Below, piece by piece: positions 49,697 to 62,665 of a DNA stretch of 64,000 nucleotides; the stretch's first letter is position 1; every line of letters begins with the position of its first letter. This DNA is from Acidobacteriota bacterium (lineage in GTDB: Bacteria > Acidobacteriota > Terriglobia > Acidiferrales > UBA7541). The notes under the pieces are model-generated. The model had not been told where the DNA came from and did not search any database. It saw only the letters and a program-made list of their open reading frames with translations. Position numbers and translations under genes: made by a program. The DNA lies in contig JABCYZ010000006.1 in the NCBI GenBank assembly GCA_013289955.1, positions 62,001 to 126,000 on the forward strand, in the 5' to 3' direction.

Positions 49697-51846
49697 GCCC
49701 GGCAAAAGGAAAATTGACCGAAAAGAGAGTTGAAGTATTGCTTGAAGTTGGAAGTGAAGAGATTCCCGCCGGGATGCTGCCGAAGGCAGAAGAGGATCTG
49801 CGCGCGAATCTTGAAAAACTCCTGGCGGCAGAGAATCTTTCAGACGGCGTGACGGTAGAAACGTACAGCGCGCCAAGGCGCCTCGTCGCCGAGATCCGAG
49901 GCGTTCTGGAGAAGCAAGCAGATGTGGTGGCCGAAGTGACCGGGCCGCCGAAGACGGTAGCTTATGATGCGGTCGGCGAGCCGACGCGTGCCGCGTACAG
50001 CTTCGCGGAAAAGCAGGGGCTTGGGCTCAAGGATCTGTACACCGTCAAAACTCCCAAGGGAGAATATCTCGCGGCCAAGCAAACCAAGCGCGGACGAACG
50101 GCTGAGCAGATACTCGGCGAGATACTGCCGCGGGCCATTCACGATTTGTCCTGGCCGCGTTCGATGACCTGGACAGGTATCGACGGGGCGCGATTTATCC
50201 GCCCGATACGTTGGATCGTGGCGGTGGTGAATGGCAAGCCGCTGAAGTTCTCCTTCGCAGGAGTCGTGGCCGGAGACACGACTCTCGGCCATCGCTTCCT
50301 CGGCAAGGGCCCCTTCAGGGTAAGAGACTTCGCAGACTACGAGAAGAAGCTGAAGGCCAACGGCGTAATCGTGCGCCCGTCCGAGCGGCGGGAGAAGATC
50401 TCGAAGGAGTTGGCGGCGCATGCGAAAAGGTCGGGGTATCGTATTCATGAAGATGCGGACCTGCTGAAGCTGGTCACCTACCTGAACGAATGTCCCAGTG
50501 TGCTCGAAGGCGATTTCGATCCCCGGTACCTCGCGCTGCCCGATGAGATTCTGATCACGGTGATGCGTGGCCACCAGAAATATTTTGCCGTAGAGAAACG
50601 GGGCGGGGAAGTTGCGCCGCATTTTCTTGCGGTCATCAATCTGCCGAAAGATCCTAAGGGCTTGGTGCGCGCAGGGCACGAGCGCGTGTTAGGAGCGCGG
50701 CTGGCGGACGCGCAATTTTTCTGGGAGTCGGACCAGAGATGTCGGCTCGCCGACTATTTGCCGAAACTCGAGCGGGTGACCTATGAGTCGCGGCTCGGAA
50801 GTTATCGCGACAAGGTGGAACGGACGCGGGCAATTTCGCGATGGCTGACCGAAGAGTGGTTCAACCGGGGGATGTTGCAGGCCCATGTTGCCGAAGCCGA
50901 CCGGGCGGCGGAACTTTCAAAGTGTGATCTGGCCACAGAGATGGTTCAGGAGTTTACGGAGTTGCAGGGGATCGTCGGCGGACTTTACGCGCGCGCGCAG
51001 GGCGAATCGGATAGCGTCGCCGATGCGATCTATGATCACTACAGGCCTGTGGGGCTTCTCGATCCCATTCCGCGGAATCTGATTGGGTGCGCAGTCGGGC
51101 TCGCAGACAAGCTGGATTCCATCCTGGGATGCTTCGCAGTGGGTTTGGTTCCAACGGGCTCGAGCGATCCTTTTGCGTTGCGGCGCGCGGCCCTGGGGAT
51201 AGTCAAGATTATCTTGGAGCGCAAGCTGCCGGTCTCGCTGTCCCTGGCAGTTGGCGCGGCCGCTAAGGCTCTGTTGACAAATCCTCCAAAGAAGGGAGTC
51301 ACACCGGAGCAGGAAACACAGGTGCTGGATTTCCTGCTCGATCGCGCGAAGTTTGTGCTGCGCGAACGGGAGAAGTTTAGCTACGACGAAGTGAACGCCG
51401 TCTTTCGAGCCGGGGTCGATGACTTGGTGGATGCGCACAAGCGGCTCATGGCCCTCAGAGCCATCCGCAAGTCGAAGAACTTCGAGCCGCTGGCCGTCTC
51501 TTTCAAACGCATCCGGAATATTCTGGAAAAATCGAATTTCAAGAAGGACGAAGTCGCGGCGATCCAGACGGACTTGTTCGAGAGCGGTGCAGAGAGAGAG
51601 TTGTTCGCCGCCGTGCGATCGGCGGCATCTAAAGTTCAGGCAGAGAAGCGCGCGGGAAGATATCAAGAAGCACTTGAAGTCGTGGCGGGGCTCCGCAAAG
51701 CGGTTGACGATTTCTTTGAGCAGGTCATGGTGATGGCGGAAAACGAAGCGGTGCGGAGAAATCGGCTCGCACTGCTGTCGGAAATTCTGCGGGAGTTCAC
51801 GACGATCGCGGATTTTTCAGAACTGGGTGGGGAGGAACGGCGATAG
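49693..51846 (+). CDS. glyS: Glycine--tRNA ligase beta subunit
   Basis: Tail subunit of the alpha2-beta2 glycyl-tRNA synthetase that binds tRNA and carries an HD-like domain and an anticodon-binding C terminus. The 717 aa product begins [28 protein letters not shown], then [67 protein letters not shown], the HD-type region [12 protein letters not shown] and [27 protein letters not shown]. The C-terminal RFALSVNA-like anticodon domain spans about 560-690. The GTG start overlaps the glyQ stop by 4 bp. Confidence 0.97.
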   Translation: MSPAKGKLTEKRVEVLLEVGSEEIPAGMLPKAEEDLRANLEKLLAAENLSDGVTVETYSAPRRLVAEIRGVLEKQADVVAEVTGPPKTVAYDAVGEPTRAAYSFAEKQGLGLKDLYTVKTPKGEYLAAKQTKRGRTAEQILGEILPRAIHDLSWPRSMTWTGIDGARFIRPIRWIVAVVNGKPLKFSFAGVVAGDTTLGHRFLGKGPFRVRDFADYEKKLKANGVIVRPSERREKISKELAAHAKRSGYRIHEDADLLKLVTYLNECPSVLEGDFDPRYLALPDEILITVMRGHQKYFAVEKRGGEVAPHFLAVINLPKDPKGLVRAGHERVLGARLADAQFFWESDQRCRLADYLPKLERVTYESRLGSYRDKVERTRAISRWLTEEWFNRGMLQAHVAEADRAAELSKCDLATEMVQEFTELQGIVGGLYARAQGESDSVADAIYDHYRPVGLLDPIPRNLIGCAVGLADKLDSILGCFAVGLVPTGSSDPFALRRAALGIVKIILERKLPVSLSLAVGAAAKALLTNPPKKGVTPEQETQVLDFLLDRAKFVLREREKFSYDEVNAVFRAGVDDLVDAHKRLMALRAIRKSKNFEPLAVSFKRIRNILEKSNFKKDEVAAIQTDLFESGAERELFAAVRSAASKVQAEKRAGRYQEALEVVAGLRKAVDDFFEQVMVMAENEAVRRNRLALLSEILREFTTIADFSELGGEERR

Positions 51847-51978
51847 AGAAGATAAAGTTTTGCTTTAGGTTCCCGGAAATAACCGGAGTCGGCGTGCCGA
51901 CAAGTCCTTATGGTCGCCGTACAGATGGGCAGTCGAAGAGAAATTTTCAAAATTCAAAAACGACAAGCGAGGAACACC

Positions 51979-54708
<2,730 letters not shown>

Positions 54709-54790
54709 TCGCTCAACACAGATGTAAAGTAATGCTCGAAGTCTGTCGGCACGCAGACAACTCAAGCAATGTCTCTGCTTCGGCGATTTT

Positions 54791-57121
54791 TTAGGTCGGC
54801 ATTTTGAAGAAGAAGTAGAGGCCCAGAAAAAAGAAGGTAATGTCGGTGGACCATGCGGCGAGAAGCGGCGGCAATTGTCCGACGCCGCCCATGGCTTCGA
54901 GCAGGCGAGCCGCTGTCCAGTAAACAATTCCAATGGCCACACCGAGCGCCACTCCTCCGACCGCGCCGCGCGTGCCGACGAGCAGAGCGAAGGGAATTGC
55001 CAGCAACATGCTGACCGGAGCGATGAGCGGGAAGGCCAGCTTGACGTGCCATTGCACGGTGAGGTTGGCGACGTCAAATCCCGCCTTGCGCAGCTCATCA
55101 ATGTAGCGCCGCAGCGCCCCCCAGCTCATCTGGGAAGCCTGGCGCACCTCGCGATTAAAATAGCTGGGCGGCTCAGAGAGCTCTGGCAGCGACGTGACCG
55201 GGAAGCGTTCATAGCGGGCGATGGTGCCATCGGCGAAATCGCGTACCCAGCCGCCTTCGAGAACCCAGACTTTCTGCGAATCGGACCACGTGGCGCGTGT
55301 AGCAAAGATCCGTCGCCGCATTTGAAAGGTCGCCGGGTCGAGTTCGACCACGCTTAGGCCTCCAAAAAGGTTTTGCGTGGGATCAAACAGGTCGTAGTTG
55401 TAGATCTTCTCGTCATTCCCAAAAATCCACCGCTGCGGATGCGCATAGGTCTGCGCCGGGCGGCCCTTGATCTGGTTTCTCAGCGCGTCTTGCCGTTGGT
55501 TGGCGTAGGGAAGATAGGTTTCATCGAGCACGATCATGCTGGCGGCAAGGGCCAGTCCGGCGAAAAGCAGGGGCACCGCCAACCGGTAAAGGCTAATGCC
55601 GCTGGCTTTGCAGGCCACGATTTCGTTGTTTTTGCTCATTACGCCGAGCGTGACCAGAACGGCAACGAGCGCAGCCAGCGGGGCCAGGTTGTAAACGAGA
55701 TACGGAGTCAGATAACGGAAATAGTCCACGACGATCAGAAATGGCACGCGATGGCGCGCGATGTCATCGAGCAGCTCGAAGAAAGTGAAGGTTTCGAACA
55801 AGAAAATGAAAGCGGCCATCAGCAAGGCGAAATGAAAAAAGAAACGCCGCAGCAGGTATATATCCATCAAGCGAGGGAAGCTGCCGCTGGTATGCACACC
55901 GTTCTCTTGCGGCTCAATGACGCCGTTGGGAATGCGGACAACTGCTATGGCGGCCGCGCGAGCACGCGCTTTCCGGCGGCGCAGCAATCTTGCCCAGCTG
56001 CGGAAGCGCACCAGGGGATTCAGCCAGCGGCTTTCGCCTCGGAATTGCTCCATGCGGGGAAGCAGGGCCAGTCCAAGAATGGCCAGCAGGATATTTGCGC
56101 CCCAGATTCCTAGAGAAGGCGGCAGCGTCGCTTGGCGCGCAAAGCCGGCGCCAATCACCGTAAGCAGGTAGTACGAGGCAATGATGATGACCGCAATGAG
56201 CGAGCCAGCCGCTCGTCCGCCGCGTCGCGGCTGCGCGCCAAGCGGCACGGCAATCAGGGCGAAGGCCAGGCATGCCACGGGAAAGGCCAGCCGGCGATGC
56301 AGCTCGACGCGCGCTTCGCGCCAGTTGGAGTCATGCGAGTTAAGCAGCTCTTCGAGAGAACGCTCGGAATTACTGAGTTCGCGTGGCTGCGCGGGCACGA
56401 GGCCATTCACCTCGAGAGGCCAATCACTCTGGCCGAACGACGTCACGGAGTAGCGATCGGGATCCTCCCGCGAAAATTCGTGCGTGCTGCCGCCCTTCAA
56501 GTGAAGCTCCAGCTTGCCCTCTTTGGCCTCGGCAATTACAATCGCATTCTCCGCCAGGGTGAGTTGCGAGCCGTTCTCTCCTCCGGCTTCAGCGAGAAAT
56601 ACGCCGTGCCATTGCGTGCCGCTGGCAGACACGTCGTTGACGTAAAGAACCAGTTTGGGGAAGCGCTCGTCGAAGACACGGGGCTGCACAGCGAAAGAGG
56701 CCTGGGAAGCAAGCAGATCGGTTTCAAGGCTCCGGTATTTATGGAACGCCATCGGGCCGAGCCAAACGGTCATAGAAAGCGTGACGAGGGCACCGCTGAC
56801 GGCGAGAACGCCAACCGGCAGGAGAATGCGGCGGCGTCCGATGCCCAGAGCCGTCAAGGCGATAATTTCGCTGTCCGCGGACATACGGCCAAGGCCCAGA
56901 AGCACGCCGATCAGTACGGCCATGGGGAGCGTGAACGTGAAGACGCCGGGGAAGATGCACAAGAAAAGCTCAAGGATTTGCGTTCCCGAGCCGCTATGAC
57001 GGACAAACAGCTCCATCAATCGAACAAGCTGTGGCACGAAAAAAACGAAAGTAAATACGGCAAGTCCGAGGAGTGCGTGACGAAAAACTTCACGAACGAT
57101 ATAACGGTCCAGGATGCGCAT
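54791..57121 (-). CDS. Fused LptF-LptG-type lipopolysaccharide export permease
   Basis: One 776 aa frame contains two YjgP/YjgQ permease modules. The first (about residues 1-370) begins MRILDRYIVREVFRHALLGLAVFTFVFF with helices, a large periplasmic beta-jellyroll and closing helices. After a basic linker (LLRRRKARARAAAIAV), the second starts near M419 (MDIYLLRRFFFHFALLMAAF) and repeats the layout, ending in ITFFFLGLYFFFKMP. In E. coli, LptF and LptG are separate and pair with the LptB ATPase to pull LPS from the inner membrane. Here they are covalently joined. No lptB, lptC or lptA gene is adjacent. It is divergent from the GH57 gene across 56 bp. Confidence 0.92.
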   Translation of the reverse strand: MRILDRYIVREVFRHALLGLAVFTFVFFVPQLVRLMELFVRHSGSGTQILELFLCIFPGVFTFTLPMAVLIGVLLGLGRMSADSEIIALTALGIGRRRILLPVGVLAVSGALVTLSMTVWLGPMAFHKYRSLETDLLASQASFAVQPRVFDERFPKLVLYVNDVSASGTQWHGVFLAEAGGENGSQLTLAENAIVIAEAKEGKLELHLKGGSTHEFSREDPDRYSVTSFGQSDWPLEVNGLVPAQPRELSNSERSLEELLNSHDSNWREARVELHRRLAFPVACLAFALIAVPLGAQPRRGGRAAGSLIAVIIIASYYLLTVIGAGFARQATLPPSLGIWGANILLAILGLALLPRMEQFRGESRWLNPLVRFRSWARLLRRRKARARAAAIAVVRIPNGVIEPQENGVHTSGSFPRLMDIYLLRRFFFHFALLMAAFIFLFETFTFFELLDDIARHRVPFLIVVDYFRYLTPYLVYNLAPLAALVAVLVTLGVMSKNNEIVACKASGISLYRLAVPLLFAGLALAASMIVLDETYLPYANQRQDALRNQIKGRPAQTYAHPQRWIFGNDEKIYNYDLFDPTQNLFGGLSVVELDPATFQMRRRIFATRATWSDSQKVWVLEGGWVRDFADGTIARYERFPVTSLPELSEPPSYFNREVRQASQMSWGALRRYIDELRKAGFDVANLTVQWHVKLAFPLIAPVSMLLAIPFALLVGTRGAVGGVALGVAIGIVYWTAARLLEAMGGVGQLPPLLAAWSTDITFFFLGLYFFFKMPT

Positions 57122-57177
57122 GGCGCGAACCGTGAGTGTAACACGGCAATGCAGCCGCTACTTGAAAGAGAGTGGCA

Positions 57178-59379
57178 ATGAATCGTGTGCATGTAGTGCT
57201 TTTGTGGCACATGCATCAGCCGCAATACCGGGACCCGGAAACCGGCAGGTATGTCCTGGCTTGGACGCGGCTCCACGCGCTCAAGGATTATTGGGGCATG
57301 GTGGCGATGCTCAAGGAATTCCCGAAGTTTCACGCCACCTTCAATGTGGTGCCTTCTCTCGGCATGCAGCTCGAGGAATATGCCAGCGGGGAGTTCAACG
57401 AGCCGTGGTTTTCTTTGGCTTTCAAGCCAGCCGAGGACTTAACGCGGGAAGACAAAGCGGAGATTCTGGCGCGGGCATTTCAGGTGAATCACGAGCGGCT
57501 GATGTCGCGGTGGCCACGTTTTGTTGAGCTGTATGAATGGGCACAGCCTGCGGGAGGCGCGCAGGCGCAAGTGTCGTTTACCCAGCGGGACTGGCGCGAC
57601 CTGCAATTGCTCTCGCAGTTGGCGTGGATGGAAGAGACATGGTTCGAGAAAGATTCCGTCGTCAGCCGGCTGGCGAACAGAGGAAAGGAGTTCACGGAAA
57701 GAGACAAGGCCGCGCTTAAGGCGAAACAGCTGGAATTACTCGGTTTGGTTTTGCCGGAGTATCGCGCTGTGGCACAGACAGGCCAGATTGAGCTCAGCAC
57801 CACGCCGTTTTACCACCCCATCCTTCCACTGATCTGCGATTCCGATATCGCTCGCGTGGCCAATCCCGGCACGCCGCTGCCGCGCCGCGCCTACCGTCAT
57901 CCCGAAGATGCGCGCGAACAATTGCGGCGCGCCTCGGCTTATCACGAGCGCGTGTTCGGAGCGAAGCCGACCGGACTCTGGCCTTCGGAAGGGTCCGTTT
58001 CCGATCAGGCTTTGGCCATCGCCGCCGAGGAAGGCTTTCAGTGGTTCGGCACGGATGAAGGCGTGCTCGGAAGAACGTTGAACGCCGGATTCTTTCGCGA
58101 TGCAAAGGGCGTCCCAGCGAATGCGGACCGTTTGTACAAGCCGCTGCGCGTGCAGCTTGGCGGCAAACCCATGACTGGATTGTTCCGCGATCACCATCTT
58201 TCCGATCTCATCGGTTTTGTTTACAGCCGCATGAATGGCAAAGATGCCGCCGCGGATTTGCACGGCCGGCTTCGCGAACTTGGCGAGCGCGTGCAGACTT
58301 CCGAACCTCTGACGGTTTGCCTGTTTCTCGACGGCGAAAACGCCTGGGAATATTATCCGGGGAACGGCCGAGAGTTTTTGCGTGAATTCTACGGCCGCAT
58401 CCAGGCCGATCAGGACTTTCGAGCGCTCACAGCGACGGAAGCGATCCCCGCCGCCGGCCTTGTCCCCACCAATGCGGGAATCTTCCCCGCTTCCTGGATC
58501 AACGCGAATTTCGATGTGTGGATCGGGCACAGCGAAGACGTTGCCGCCTGGGAGCTGCTCTGGGACGCCCGAGAAGCCTATGGCCGGGCCGTGGATGCCC
58601 GGAATCAAGGCCGCGACGGTGCACCAACGGAAACCGCCCTTGCAGAAGCGTTGGAATCCTTGCTGGCTGCCGAAGGCAGCGATTGGTGCTGGTGGTATGG
58701 TCCGGAACACAGCACGGCGAATGATGCAGAGTTCGATGCTCTCTATCGAAAGCATTTGACGGCCGTTTACTTGGCACTCGGGCAGGTGGCCCCGCAAGAA
58801 TTGGCGAAGCCCATAAAACGCCAACCGGAACACGCGCTGCAACTGGCACCGACGGGCTTTCTAAAAATCGCGGTCGATGGACGAGACACGACCTATTTCG
58901 AATGGCTTGGCGCAGGCCTCTACTCGCCCGAACGACGCGGCGGCGCGATGCACGGTCGCACCTTTTACCTTCATGAACTACGTTATGGTTTCGAGGAGGG
59001 GCGTTTCTGCGTGCGTGTGGACCCGTTCCTTGATCTTCTAGGAGAACTTGAAGATTCGGAATTCCGCATCACCATCGGCGGCGCCGAGGAAATTAACATC
59101 GTCGTGAAGCTTGTGCGCGGCCACTTGCAGGAATTCGCGGTGGAAAAGGGGCGGCTCTGCCTCCTGAATCCGAAGAGTGTGGCCGAAGCTTCTTTTGACC
59201 GCATTCTCGAAGTCGCCATTCAGCGCAGCGAGCTCCTTCTGAAGGGGCAGACCAAGCTGAAGCTCGGGGTCGCCCTTTGGCACGGCGGTTTGCCCGTGGA
59301 TGTTCTCCCCGCCGAAGGCTTTCTCGAAGTCCATCTCGGCGAAGACCACTCCGCTTGGTCGCCTGAAGAAAATTCCTGA
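57178..59379 (+). CDS. Glycoside hydrolase family 57 protein
   Basis: A 733 aa GH57 enzyme, a family of alpha-amylases, amylopullulanases, branching enzymes and 4-alpha-glucanotransferases. It starts with the conserved first motif VHVVLLWHMHQPQYRDPETG. The catalytic region shows GAKPTGLWPSEGSVSDQALAIAAEEGFQWFGTDEGVLG (about residues 260-300), with a Glu in WPSEG and an Asp in GTDEG in nucleophile and acid/base positions. FLDGENAWEYYPGNGREFL is another conserved block. It resembles the long alpha-amylase/glycosidase branch with a C-terminal beta domain (about 600-733). The ATG at 57178 is preferred over the GTG at 57172. No signal peptide, so cytoplasmic; glycogen or trehalose metabolism is plausible. 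Confidence 0.92.
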   Translation: MNRVHVVLLWHMHQPQYRDPETGRYVLAWTRLHALKDYWGMVAMLKEFPKFHATFNVVPSLGMQLEEYASGEFNEPWFSLAFKPAEDLTREDKAEILARAFQVNHERLMSRWPRFVELYEWAQPAGGAQAQVSFTQRDWRDLQLLSQLAWMEETWFEKDSVVSRLANRGKEFTERDKAALKAKQLELLGLVLPEYRAVAQTGQIELSTTPFYHPILPLICDSDIARVANPGTPLPRRAYRHPEDAREQLRRASAYHERVFGAKPTGLWPSEGSVSDQALAIAAEEGFQWFGTDEGVLGRTLNAGFFRDAKGVPANADRLYKPLRVQLGGKPMTGLFRDHHLSDLIGFVYSRMNGKDAAADLHGRLRELGERVQTSEPLTVCLFLDGENAWEYYPGNGREFLREFYGRIQADQDFRALTATEAIPAAGLVPTNAGIFPASWINANFDVWIGHSEDVAAWELLWDAREAYGRAVDARNQGRDGAPTETALAEALESLLAAEGSDWCWWYGPEHSTANDAEFDALYRKHLTAVYLALGQVAPQELAKPIKRQPEHALQLAPTGFLKIAVDGRDTTYFEWLGAGLYSPERRGGAMHGRTFYLHELRYGFEEGRFCVRVDPFLDLLGELEDSEFRITIGGAEEINIVVKLVRGHLQEFAVEKGRLCLLNPKSVAEASFDRILEVAIQRSELLLKGQTKLKLGVALWHGGLPVDVLPAEGFLEVHLGEDHSAWSPEENS

Positions 59380-59503
59380 CACGCACTTTCTGGACTGCAT
59401 ACCCGGCCGGCTCCGGGAGCCGTGGTCTTCGATCTTGCCGGCCCCGATCACCTTCAAGAGTGCAAAGGGCGCGTCGCGCTCTGGTAGCCACGCTTCTTTC
59501 TCC

Positions 59504-59550
59504 TTGACAGTCTAGGAGACTCCGGCTAGATTCCTAGTTCGTCTAGGAGA
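59504..59550 (+). promoter_or_regulatory. Promoter and repeat-rich operator of the PadR-ADOP operon
   Basis: A perfect -35 box TTGACA (59504-59509) is followed, after exactly 17 bp, by TAGATT (59527-59532), a 4/6 match to the -10 consensus. GTCTAGGAGA occurs twice as a direct repeat, at 59510-59519 in the spacer and at 59541-59550 just after the -10, 31 bp apart. A CTAGGA/TCCTAG inverted pair also spans the -10. The layout suits repression by the PadR protein encoded 38 bp downstream. Confidence 0.8.
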
Positions 59551-59587
59551 AGAGTGGAACAGGCCCGAGCCTCTTCCAACCGCGCCT

Positions 59588-59929
59588 ATGGATAAACAAC
59601 TCGACCTTCTGCAAGGCACGCTGGATATGCTGATCCTTAAAGCCGTCTCCCTCGGTCCGTTGCATGGGTACGGCATCCTCCTGCGTATCCAGCAAATCTC
59701 GAAAGACCGCCTCGAAATCCAGCAAGGCTCGCTCTACCCCGCGCTTTACCGGCTAGAGCACCAGGGCTGGATCGCCAGCGAATGGGGCGAGTCCGAAAAC
59801 AAGCGCAAAGCCAAATACTACACGCTGACCGCCGCCGGGAAGGGCCGGTTGCAAGCCGAAACCGACAACTGGAACAGCATGGCTGACGTCATCCGGGGAA
59901 TTCTGGGCACCAAACCCGAGGAAGTATGA
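59588..59929 (+). CDS. PadR-family transcriptional regulator
   Basis: A 113 aa winged-helix repressor: [34 protein letters not shown] (helices 1-3, residues 4-37), then [43 protein letters not shown] (recognition helix and wing). The [11 protein letters not shown] motif is diagnostic. It is the short acidobacterial type that accompanies ADOP permeases. Its stop overlaps the permease start (ATGA), so repressor and transporter are translated together. It probably autoregulates through the repeats at 59510-59550. The inducing compound is unknown; PadR members respond to phenolics, drugs or antimicrobial peptides. Confidence 0.95.
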   Translation: MDKQLDLLQGTLDMLILKAVSLGPLHGYGILLRIQQISKDRLEIQQGSLYPALYRLEHQGWIASEWGESENKRKAKYYTLTAAGKGRLQAETDNWNSMADVIRGILGTKPEEV

Positions 59930-62616
59930 ATTCCTGGAGCAGGCTGCACTCCTGGTGGCAAGCGATGCTGCATCGTTCGCGTATGGAGACCGAGATGGAT
60001 AGGGAACTCCGTTTCCACCTCGAAGCTTTTGCCGACGACTTGGTCCGCAGCGGCGTTTCGCCTGAGCAAGCCATGCGTCGGGCGCGCATCGAGTTCGGTG
60101 CCATCGAACGCGTCAAGGAGGAAGGCCGCGAGGCCCGCGGCGTCGCCAGGATCGGAGAATTGCTCCAGGATCTGCGTTTTGCCGCGCGAATGCTCCAGAA
60201 GAGTCCAGGTTTTACCGCCGTGGCCGTCCTCACGCTGGCCCTTGGCATTGGCGCGAATACCGCTATCTTCAGCGTGGTGAACGCGGTGCTCCTGAGTCCG
60301 CTCCCCTACGCCGATGCCGACCGCCTGGTGCTGGTGAGGGAAGTCTTACCCCACGCTGGACCGCAACCCTTCGAGGTCTCTGGACCGGATATCTCCCAGA
60401 TTCAAAAGCTGAATCATGTCTTTCAGAAAGTAGGTGGATTCCGAGTCTGGACCTATGAGTTTTCCGGAAGAGGTGAACCTCAGCGGGTAACTGCCAACCG
60501 CATCAGCAGCAATCTCTTCGATGTGCTGGGAGTGCAACCCCTTGTAGGGAGAGTCTTTACATCCGAGGAAGAGCTTCCCGGGCATCACGTGGTTATCCTG
60601 AGCTATGGGCTGTGGCAGCGTCGTTTCGACGGGCAACTTGCCATTCTCGGCCAAACTGTAAATCTGGACCGCAAGCCCTACACGATTGTCGGCGTTATGC
60701 CGCGGAGCTTCGTCCTACCGCTCCCCGGAATGGCGCAGGGAGTAGCCGCCGAACTTTGGGTGCCGTTGGGACTTACAAAGGCGGAGCTCGAGGACGTGGG
60801 AGATAATTTCGACTACAGCGTCGCTGCTCGCCTCAAACCGGGAGTTTCCCTGGGACAAGTCAACGCCGACTTGCAGCTCGTCGCGCAAGGGGTGCTGGAA
60901 ACCTACGCGAAAGCCATGAGCGACGCCCACCAGTCCCTGGGCGACTTCCAACTAGGGATGGCGGCGCAGCCGCTTCGCGATGATGTGACTGGTCCGCTGA
61001 GGCCGACACTCTGGATGCTCCTTGGCTCGGTGGGTCTGGTCCTGCTGATCGCTTGCGTGAACGTCGCAAACCTTTTAATGATGCGCGCCGCCGGCAGGCA
61101 GAAAGAAATGGCCGTTCGACTGGCCCTCGGCGCGGGAAGATTTCGCTTGCTGCGGCAATTCCTTGTTGAAGGGATGCTGCTTGCTTCTCTTGGAGGTGCG
61201 CTCGGTTTGGCGGTCGGACTCTGGTTTAAGGATGCTCTGGTAGCCAGAATGCCCGCGAGCGTACCGCGGTTTCACGCCATCGAACTCAATTGGGCCGTTC
61301 TACTCTTTACTTTTCTCATCGTTTCCGTGGTCGGAATTGTGTTCGGCGCTTTACCATCGATTTGGGCTTCAGGAACCGATCCCTATTCGTCTTTAAAGGA
61401 GGGTGGTCGCGGCGCCTCGGAAGGGCGTGAGCGTCAGCGTACGCGCGCACTGTTTGTGGTCGTCGAGGTTGCGCTCTCCGTGATGCTGCTGATCGGGGCG
61501 GGACTCTTGGTGCGCAGTTTCGAACGCGTATTGAACACCGATCCGGGCTTCCGTCCCGAGCGCGTCTTAACCGCGTCGATCGACCTGCCGCCCGACGAGT
61601 ACTCGAAGGATGAGCAGGTGGTTTCCTTCTACAGACAATTGACTGAGCGCTTGCGGCAAACCCCGGGCATTTTGGCCGTAGGAGGCTCGACCGACCTCCC
61701 ACTGATGGGAGGGTGGACACACGCTTTTACGCCGGAAAGTTATCGCCCCTCCCCCGGATCGGGACTCCTCATGAGCTATCACTCCGTTATTTATGGTGAC
61801 TACCTGCAGGTGATGGGAATTCCGTTGCTACGGGGACGCTACTTTACGGACCACGATGATCGGAGTTCCACGCACGCACTCATCGTCAGTGAATCGCTGG
61901 CCAAGAAGTATTGGCCAGGCCAGGACCCGTTAGGCAAGCGCCTCAAGTGGGGAACAGCGGAGACAGCCAGCCCCTGGCTCACGATCGTCGGCATCGTCGG
62001 CGATGTCAAGCAAGGACCTCTGGATTTCGTAACCGCTCTGCACACCTACGAACCCTACGCGCAACTCGGCGAGGCACCTTCGCTGCGCATCGCCGTGCGA
62101 AGCCAGGTAGAACCTGCCAGCGTCGCCGCTGCTGTCCGCGCCGCTGCGTGGGGCTTGGATCGCCAGCTTGCGCTCGCCAATATGCGGCCTATGGATGAAG
62201 TGATCAGCCGATCCACGGCTGCCCGTCGCTTCAACCTCCTGGTAGTGGGATCTTTTGCGGTCTTGGCGCTGGCCCTTGCAGCCCTGGGCATCTACGCCGT
62301 GCTGGCGTTCTCCGTCGCCCGCCGAACCCATGAGATTGGCGTTCGTATGGCTTTGGGTGCCGGAGGCGGTGACGTGCTAGGACTGGTGTTGGGTCAAGCA
62401 TTGCGTGTGACGGTGATAGGTGTCTGCTTCGGCGTTGTTGGCGCGCTTGGCTTGACGCGTTTTCTAGGAAACCTGCTCTACGAGGTGCAGCCAACGGATC
62501 CACCGACGTTCGTCGGCGTGCTGTTGCTGCTTCTAAGCGTCTCGATCGCGGCATCTTACCTTCCGGCTCGGCGCGCGATGCGGGTCGATCCGATGGTGGC
62601 GCTGAGGTATGAATGA
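59926..62616 (+). CDS. ADOP-family MacB/FtsX-like ABC permease, first copy
   Basis: An 896 aa permease of the acidobacterial duplicated orphan permease family. Residues about 1-80 are the ADOP-specific cytosolic domain ([41 protein letters not shown]). Then come a first helix with [35 protein letters not shown] (the MacB-type start), a periplasmic MacB core domain, an FtsX block around residues 370-480 ([41 protein letters not shown]), a second periplasmic domain, and a final FtsX block ([31 protein letters not shown]). No ATPase gene is adjacent, which is why the family is called orphan. It overlaps padR by 4 bp. Cargo unknown; MacB relatives act in efflux or lipoprotein handling. Confidence 0.94.
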   Translation: MNSWSRLHSWWQAMLHRSRMETEMDRELRFHLEAFADDLVRSGVSPEQAMRRARIEFGAIERVKEEGREARGVARIGELLQDLRFAARMLQKSPGFTAVAVLTLALGIGANTAIFSVVNAVLLSPLPYADADRLVLVREVLPHAGPQPFEVSGPDISQIQKLNHVFQKVGGFRVWTYEFSGRGEPQRVTANRISSNLFDVLGVQPLVGRVFTSEEELPGHHVVILSYGLWQRRFDGQLAILGQTVNLDRKPYTIVGVMPRSFVLPLPGMAQGVAAELWVPLGLTKAELEDVGDNFDYSVAARLKPGVSLGQVNADLQLVAQGVLETYAKAMSDAHQSLGDFQLGMAAQPLRDDVTGPLRPTLWMLLGSVGLVLLIACVNVANLLMMRAAGRQKEMAVRLALGAGRFRLLRQFLVEGMLLASLGGALGLAVGLWFKDALVARMPASVPRFHAIELNWAVLLFTFLIVSVVGIVFGALPSIWASGTDPYSSLKEGGRGASEGRERQRTRALFVVVEVALSVMLLIGAGLLVRSFERVLNTDPGFRPERVLTASIDLPPDEYSKDEQVVSFYRQLTERLRQTPGILAVGGSTDLPLMGGWTHAFTPESYRPSPGSGLLMSYHSVIYGDYLQVMGIPLLRGRYFTDHDDRSSTHALIVSESLAKKYWPGQDPLGKRLKWGTAETASPWLTIVGIVGDVKQGPLDFVTALHTYEPYAQLGEAPSLRIAVRSQVEPASVAAAVRAAAWGLDRQLALANMRPMDEVISRSTAARRFNLLVVGSFAVLALALAALGIYAVLAFSVARRTHEIGVRMALGAGGGDVLGLVLGQALRVTVIGVCFGVVGALGLTRFLGNLLYEVQPTDPPTFVGVLLLLLSVSIAASYLPARRAMRVDPMVALRYE

Positions 62617-62665
62617 GGAAGGCGCAGGTCAACGCGGAGCTCGGGGTTATCACACCGGAGGTACT

